Positions 12,907 through 15,785 of a stretch of 15,785 nucleotides of DNA are shown piece after piece. The stretch comes from Alphaproteobacteria bacterium (GTDB lineage Bacteria > Pseudomonadota > Alphaproteobacteria > CAAGCB01 > CAG-977), in contig CAAGEP010000002.1 of NCBI GenBank assembly GCA_900768875.1, positions 1 to 15,785 of the forward strand, in the 5' to 3' direction. The number at the start of each line of letters is the position of its first letter. The first letter of the stretch is position 1. The notes below the pieces were generated by a model, which ran no database searches, was not told where the DNA came from, and saw only the letters and a program-made list of their open reading frames with translations. Both the position numbers and the translations under genes were made by a program.

Positions 12907-13373
12907 TGCGCGTCGATTTTTATCATTTGCAGACGACGACTTTGGACAAGGTTGTGCCCGTTCTTGCCGAACGCGTGGCGGGGACGGGAAAGCGTTTGCT
13001 GATAAAAACGATAGCGGAGCGGGCGGCGTTTTTGGATTCGCTGCTGTGGACGTACCGCGCCGATTCGTGGCTGCCTCACGGCGTTGCGGGCGAAGGGTTT
13101 GAAAACGAACAGCCGATTTTGATTGCCGCGGACGACGGGAATGCGAACAACGCGCAAACGGTCATGCTGACTGACGGCGGGACGGTTGACGAAATCAAGG
13201 GATTCGAGCGCTGTCTGAATATCTTTGACGGCAACAGCGACGAAGCGGTCGCGGCGGCGCGCCTGTTTTGGAAAGCCGTCGTCGCGGCGGGATTTGAAGC
13301 GTACTATTGGGCGCAGAACGCCGCGGGAAAATGGGAAATGAAAGCGTCCAAGCTGCCTGAATCTCCGCAATAA
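12906..13373 (+). CDS. holC: DNA polymerase III chi subunit
   Basis: The 155-residue protein matches HolC, the clamp-loader accessory subunit that binds single-strand binding protein. Support comes from the N-terminal VDFYHLQTTTLDKVVPVLAER, KRLLIKTIAERAAFLDSLLWTY, ADSWLPHGVAG, QPILIAAD and RCLNIFDGNSDEAVAAAR-FWK, all in family order. The stop of the protease and this start share a base (TGATG), and AGGAGG lies just upstream, so the genes are translationally coupled. In many alphaproteobacteria holC follows pepA; here it ends the hflKC-protease operon. Confidence 0.93.
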   Translation: MRVDFYHLQTTTLDKVVPVLAERVAGTGKRLLIKTIAERAAFLDSLLWTYRADSWLPHGVAGEGFENEQPILIAADDGNANNAQTVMLTDGGTVDEIKGFERCLNIFDGNSDEAVAAARLFWKAVVAAGFEAYYWAQNAAGKWEMKASKLPESPQ

Positions 13374-13398
13374 CCGATAAGTCCGTCAAAGCGATAAA

Positions 13399-13433
13399 GA
13401 AAAGTGGATTTTTAAGCTTTTCGGGTGTATAAT
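13399..13433 (+). promoter_or_regulatory. Promoter of the antitoxin-fic pair with an inverted repeat
   Basis: A perfect -10 TATAAT (13428-13433) lies 30 nt before the antitoxin ATG. No good -35 is present at 16-18 nt. Where it should be lies an inverted repeat GAAAAG (13399-13404), 12 nt, CTTTTC (13417-13422). This could be an operator for an autoregulating antitoxin complex, or remnants of a terminator after holC (no clean T-tract follows on the plus strand). Confidence 0.5.
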
Positions 13434-13463
13434 GACACGTCTTTTGAAGCGAAAGGATTTTCA

Positions 13464-13667
13464 ATGGTCAAACATTACACCGTTTCCAAAACAACGCGGG
13501 TTCAACGCGAAAAAATCGCCAACGACGCTTTGGGGCTGTCCATGTTGGACGCGCCCGAACCCACCATGGAAACGCAAAGTCTTGTTCGCCGCTATGTCGA
13601 AGGACACATGGAAATCGCCGATGTTTTGACGGCGACGCTGAACCGTTATCGGAAACGCGCGTCTTGA
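13464..13667 (+). CDS. VbhA-like antitoxin of a Fic toxin
   Basis: The 67-residue helical protein resembles VbhA antitoxins, which bind Fic toxins and push an inhibitory Glu into the ATP site. The order basic helix, N-x-A-L, a short loop with EP, then RRYVEGHMEIADVLTATLNRY matches VbhA in register. The inhibitory motif is normally Ser/Thr-x-x-x-Glu-Gly/Asn. Here it aligns to L25-S-M-L-D29-A30, so Ser is Leu, Glu is Asp and Gly is Ala. AAAGGA at 13452-13457 sets the start; a longer frame from 13425 would begin inside the promoter. The stop overlaps the fic TTG start as TTGA, the usual antitoxin-first order. Confidence 0.8.
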   Translation: MVKHYTVSKTTRVQREKIANDALGLSMLDAPEPTMETQSLVRRYVEGHMEIADVLTATLNRYRKRAS

Positions 13668-14278
13668 GTTCTGACGATCCTTATCTGTTCGACGATGTGC
13701 CCGTTCTGCGCAATTTGCTGAACATCAGGGACGAAGACGAACTGCAAAAGGCGGAATGCGACATCACTTACATCAAGCTGCTGGATATAGACAAGCTGGC
13801 TTATCGGGCGCGGTTTGATTTGCGGTATCTGCAAAAACTGCATGCTTACATTTTCGGCGATTTGTACGATTGGGCGGGAAGCTTGCGAACCGTTCCCCTT
13901 GTCAAGGGCGAGGAAGTTCTGGGCGGCGACACGGTGCGCTACGATGCGCCCGAAGACATTGCGCGGGACGTGGAGGAAATCACGGCTCAACTGCGGCGAA
14001 CGCCTTGGAAAAACGCGAGCATTGACGAAACGGCGGAGCTGTTCGCCCATGAAATCGCCGCGCTGTGGCAGGCTCATCCATTCCGCGAAGGCAACACCCG
14101 AACCGTTATCACTTTTGCCACTCAATTTGCCGCAAAGCACAATTTTCCGATGGACAAACAGCTGCTGAAGGACAGCGCGGACTATGTGCGCCGCGCTTTG
14201 GTCAAAGCGTCGGACGGCAAGTATTCGGATTATTCCTACTTGGAAAAAATCTTTACGGACGCGATTGTTCGCGGATAG
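13664..14278 (+). CDS. Fic-domain protein (toxin partner)
   Basis: The 204-residue protein carries HPFREGNTRT at residues 138-147, the Fic active site, with His138, Glu142, Asn144 and Arg146. The upstream helix and flap (KLHAYIFGDLYDWAGSLRT, then VLGGDTVRYD) are typical. Fic enzymes transfer AMP or related groups to target hydroxyls; the target here is unknown. The motif usually ends Arg-x-x-Arg; the last Arg is Ile149, so the residue that binds the ATP gamma-phosphate and pairs with the inhibitory Glu is missing. The start is TTG, inside the antitoxin stop; the next Met is near the C-terminus, so TTG is required. The 3' end overlaps the convergent gene by 26 nt. Confidence 0.93.
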   Translation: MSSDDPYLFDDVPVLRNLLNIRDEDELQKAECDITYIKLLDIDKLAYRARFDLRYLQKLHAYIFGDLYDWAGSLRTVPLVKGEEVLGGDTVRYDAPEDIARDVEEITAQLRRTPWKNASIDETAELFAHEIAALWQAHPFREGNTRTVITFATQFAAKHNFPMDKQLLKDSADYVRRALVKASDGKYSDYSYLEKIFTDAIVRG

Positions 14279-14612
14279 AAATCCAATACAGCACCGTTTT
14301 GTTTGCCGCGTCGATGACGGCGATTTTATCGCCCTCAAACGGATCGGAAACGCTGACGCAAATCAAATTTTCACCGCACGAAGCAACCGATTTCAAAACG
14401 GCGTCTTTGCTTTGATTCAAGTGCAAATCCGAATCGGCGGCGATGGGAACGGCAGGGGCGTTTCGGGTGGCGGCGGCGGGCTTTTTGGCGCGGGGAATCA
14501 GCTTGGGCGTTGTTTTGTAATTGACCAAAGCGTAGACGATTCCGCCCAAAGCCAGAAAAATCAACAGCGTTAAAACGGAAATCAGCCCTTTTAAAAACAA
14601 AATCTTGTTCAT
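14253..14612 (-). CDS. DUF6476-like single-pass membrane protein
   Basis: The 119-residue protein has one membrane helix (about residues 9-30, GLISVLTLLIFLALGGIVYAL), then a basic Pro/Ala-rich linker and a compact C-terminal domain with LICVSVSDPFEGDKIAVIDAANKTVLYWISIRE. Position beside an rluD-type gene, one N-terminal helix and the final strand pattern fit DUF6476 proteins of alphaproteobacteria, whose function is unknown. The start has GGGGGCAAG just upstream; a longer frame would continue into rluD and is rejected. It is divergent from rluD with 30 nt between start codons and convergent with fic, overlapping it by 26 nt. Confidence 0.72.
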   Translation of the reverse strand: MNKILFLKGLISVLTLLIFLALGGIVYALVNYKTTPKLIPRAKKPAAATRNAPAVPIAADSDLHLNQSKDAVLKSVASCGENLICVSVSDPFEGDKIAVIDAANKTVLYWISIREQSRP

Positions 14613-14642
14613 TCTTGCCCCCGATGTGGTAAAACTGCTTTT

Positions 14643-15656
14643 ATGATTGAAGATTTTGACGACCAAAGCAACGAAAATTTGATTCAAACCGCTCCCGTTC
14701 CCTCGGACAAAGCGGGAATCCGCGCCGATAAATGGCTGGCGGAAGCGACGGATTTGTCGCGCAGTCGCTTGGCGGCTTTGATAGAGCAGAGGTGCGTTTG
14801 CCAAAACGGCGTTCTTTTGACGGCGGCGGATAAAAAAACAGCAGCGGGCGACGTTTTCGAAATCGCCGTTCCCGCGCCCGCGCCCGCCGTTCCGCAAGCG
14901 CAGAACATCCCGCTGAACATCGTGTACGAAGACGCCGATATTCTGGTGCTGAACAAAGCGGCGGGAATGGTTGTTCATCCCGCGGCGGGCAATTACGACG
15001 GCACGCTGGTCAACGCGCTGTTGGCGCATTGCAAAGACAGCTTGTCGGGTATCGGCGGGGTTGCGCGTCCGGGGATTGTGCATCGGCTGGACAAGGAAAC
15101 CAGCGGGCTGTTGGTGATTGCCAAAAACGATTTGGCGCATCAAAAGCTGTCGGAACAATTCGCAGTGCACAGTTTGGAGCGGTGCTATCTGGCTTTGGTG
15201 TGGGGTGTGCCGAATCCGATGCAAGGCGTGATTGAAACCCAAATCGGGCGCAGTTCGGCGGACAGAAAGAAAATGGCGGTTTTAAAGTCGGGCGGCAAGC
15301 GTGCGGAAACGCATTACCGCGTGGTTGAAATTTTGGCGGGCGGACTGCTGAGCTTGGTTGAATGTTCGCTGAAAACGGGACGCACGCATCAGGTCCGCGT
15401 TCACATGACATCAATCGGACACCCCTTAATCGGCGACAAAGTGTACGGCAGACCGCCCAAAGGCGCGGCGCAAAACGAAGCCGTGCGCGCGGCGTACCTG
15501 TTTGACAGGCAGGCGCTTCATTCCTATAAGATGAGCTTTGTTCATCCGAAAACGAATCGGATAATGCGGTTTGAAATTCCTCTTCCGCCCGATATGCAGG
15601 CGGTCGTCGATTCGTCGACCGCAAAGCCCCCATGCCCGAAAACAAGCGGGACTTGA
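14643..15656 (+). CDS. RluA-family 23S rRNA pseudouridine synthase, RluD-like
   Basis: The 337-residue enzyme has an N-terminal S4-like RNA-binding domain (IRADKWLAEATDLSRSRLAAL, about residues 26-46) and an RluA catalytic domain. The signature HRLDKETSGLLV contains the catalytic Asp, about residue 147, after RPGIV. KTGRTHQVRVHM and GHPLIGDKVYG complete the active site. Length, domain order and motif set fit RluD, which modifies helix 69 of 23S rRNA, but RluC or a broader RluA assignment is possible. No Shine-Dalgarno is visible before the ATG; the leader may be short or absent. The C-terminus is Pro/Lys-rich and variable. Confidence 0.92.
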   Translation: MIEDFDDQSNENLIQTAPVPSDKAGIRADKWLAEATDLSRSRLAALIEQRCVCQNGVLLTAADKKTAAGDVFEIAVPAPAPAVPQAQNIPLNIVYEDADILVLNKAAGMVVHPAAGNYDGTLVNALLAHCKDSLSGIGGVARPGIVHRLDKETSGLLVIAKNDLAHQKLSEQFAVHSLERCYLALVWGVPNPMQGVIETQIGRSSADRKKMAVLKSGGKRAETHYRVVEILAGGLLSLVECSLKTGRTHQVRVHMTSIGHPLIGDKVYGRPPKGAAQNEAVRAAYLFDRQALHSYKMSFVHPKTNRIMRFEIPLPPDMQAVVDSSTAKPPCPKTSGT

Positions 15657-15785
15657 CCCGTCAAATCGCGAACAAAAAAGCGCAAAGCCGCTAATCCCGC
15701 GTTCTTTAATTTATTTGATGAAACGCGTCGAAATCTCTTGACAATACCATAGGGGGGGGGGGGGGGTAATAAAAAAAAAAAAAAA
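15657..15785. other. Window end without a gene; homopolymer edge
   Basis: No supported gene follows rluD. CGCGTT (15698-15703) and AACGCG (15722-15727) form a loose inverted repeat. TTGACA (15738-15743) is a perfect -35 and would suit a downstream gene such as rpoH, often found here in alphaproteobacteria, but no gene start is visible. The sequence ends in G15 (15752-15766), TAAT and A15 (15771-15785). Confidence 0.6.
15752..15785. repeat. G15 and A15 homopolymer runs at the edge
   Basis: Fifteen G are followed by TAAT and fifteen A up to the last base. Nothing else in the window has runs this long. An assembly or sequencing artefact at a contig end is the likeliest reading; a slippage-prone tract between a -35 and its -10 is the biological alternative. 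Confidence 0.85.

Noticed and set aside
15010..15645. Minus-strand open frame opposite the rluD-type gene
   Set aside because: It is the complement of a conserved catalytic domain, with Arg/Pro/Ser-rich nonsense composition.
15632..15694. 20-residue frame overlapping the end of rluD
   Set aside because: It has no Shine-Dalgarno, no recognised family, and its composition is that of a chance frame.

Overview
The window looks like ordinary chromosome from a flagellated alphaproteobacterium of moderate GC content. The evidence is an alphaproteobacterial-type flagellin start, a 41-residue L36 without zinc cysteines, the run hflK-hflC-DUF2065-Do protease with a thymidylate synthase upstream, and a DUF6476-like gene next to an rluD-type gene. 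Gene order and codon style fit a Rhodospirillales-like or host-associated alphaproteobacterium, but the genus cannot be fixed from this sequence. No insertion sequence, prophage or CRISPR array is visible. The right edge ends in G15 and A15 runs and is probably the end of a contig.

Layout. At 1-445 (minus strand) lie the first 23 codons of a flagellin gene, its structured leader, a terminator and rpmJ. At 486-520 a nearly palindromic promoter appears to fire both ways, left into rpmJ and right into a lipoprotein gene (561-1349). At 1395-4487 (minus) is a three-gene unit: an unrecognised periplasmic protein, an aldose 1-epimerase and pyruvate kinase. At 4578-6784 (plus) is sfsA-map-radC, with an SfsA whose nuclease motif is lost. 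At 6762-8076 an unknown multi-pass membrane protein (minus) and a stand-alone VirB8-like protein (plus) diverge. tRNA-Val(CAC), with a strong promoter and terminator, follows at 8119-8193.

The longest operon runs from 8414 to 13373 (plus): thyX, hflK, hflC, a DUF2065 protein, a Do/HtrA periplasmic protease and holC. Gaps are only 2-4 nt or the genes overlap. thyX has a leader with two predicted stem-loops. HflK/HflC regulate the FtsH membrane protease and Do handles periplasmic proteins, so the middle of the operon is envelope protein quality control. It is framed by dTMP synthesis and a replication clamp-loader subunit. At 13464-14278 a VbhA-like antitoxin and Fic toxin overlap by 4 nt. Both partners lack the residues of the usual inhibitory salt bridge. 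At 14253-15656 a DUF6476-like membrane-anchored protein (minus) and an RluD-type pseudouridine synthase (plus) diverge.

Most of the window is housekeeping. The points most worth following are the inactivated-looking SfsA, the matched loss of regulatory residues in the Fic/VbhA pair, the symmetric rpmJ/lipoprotein promoter, the orphan VirB8-like protein with its divergent membrane partner, and thyX occupying the place where many alphaproteobacteria carry thyA-folA.
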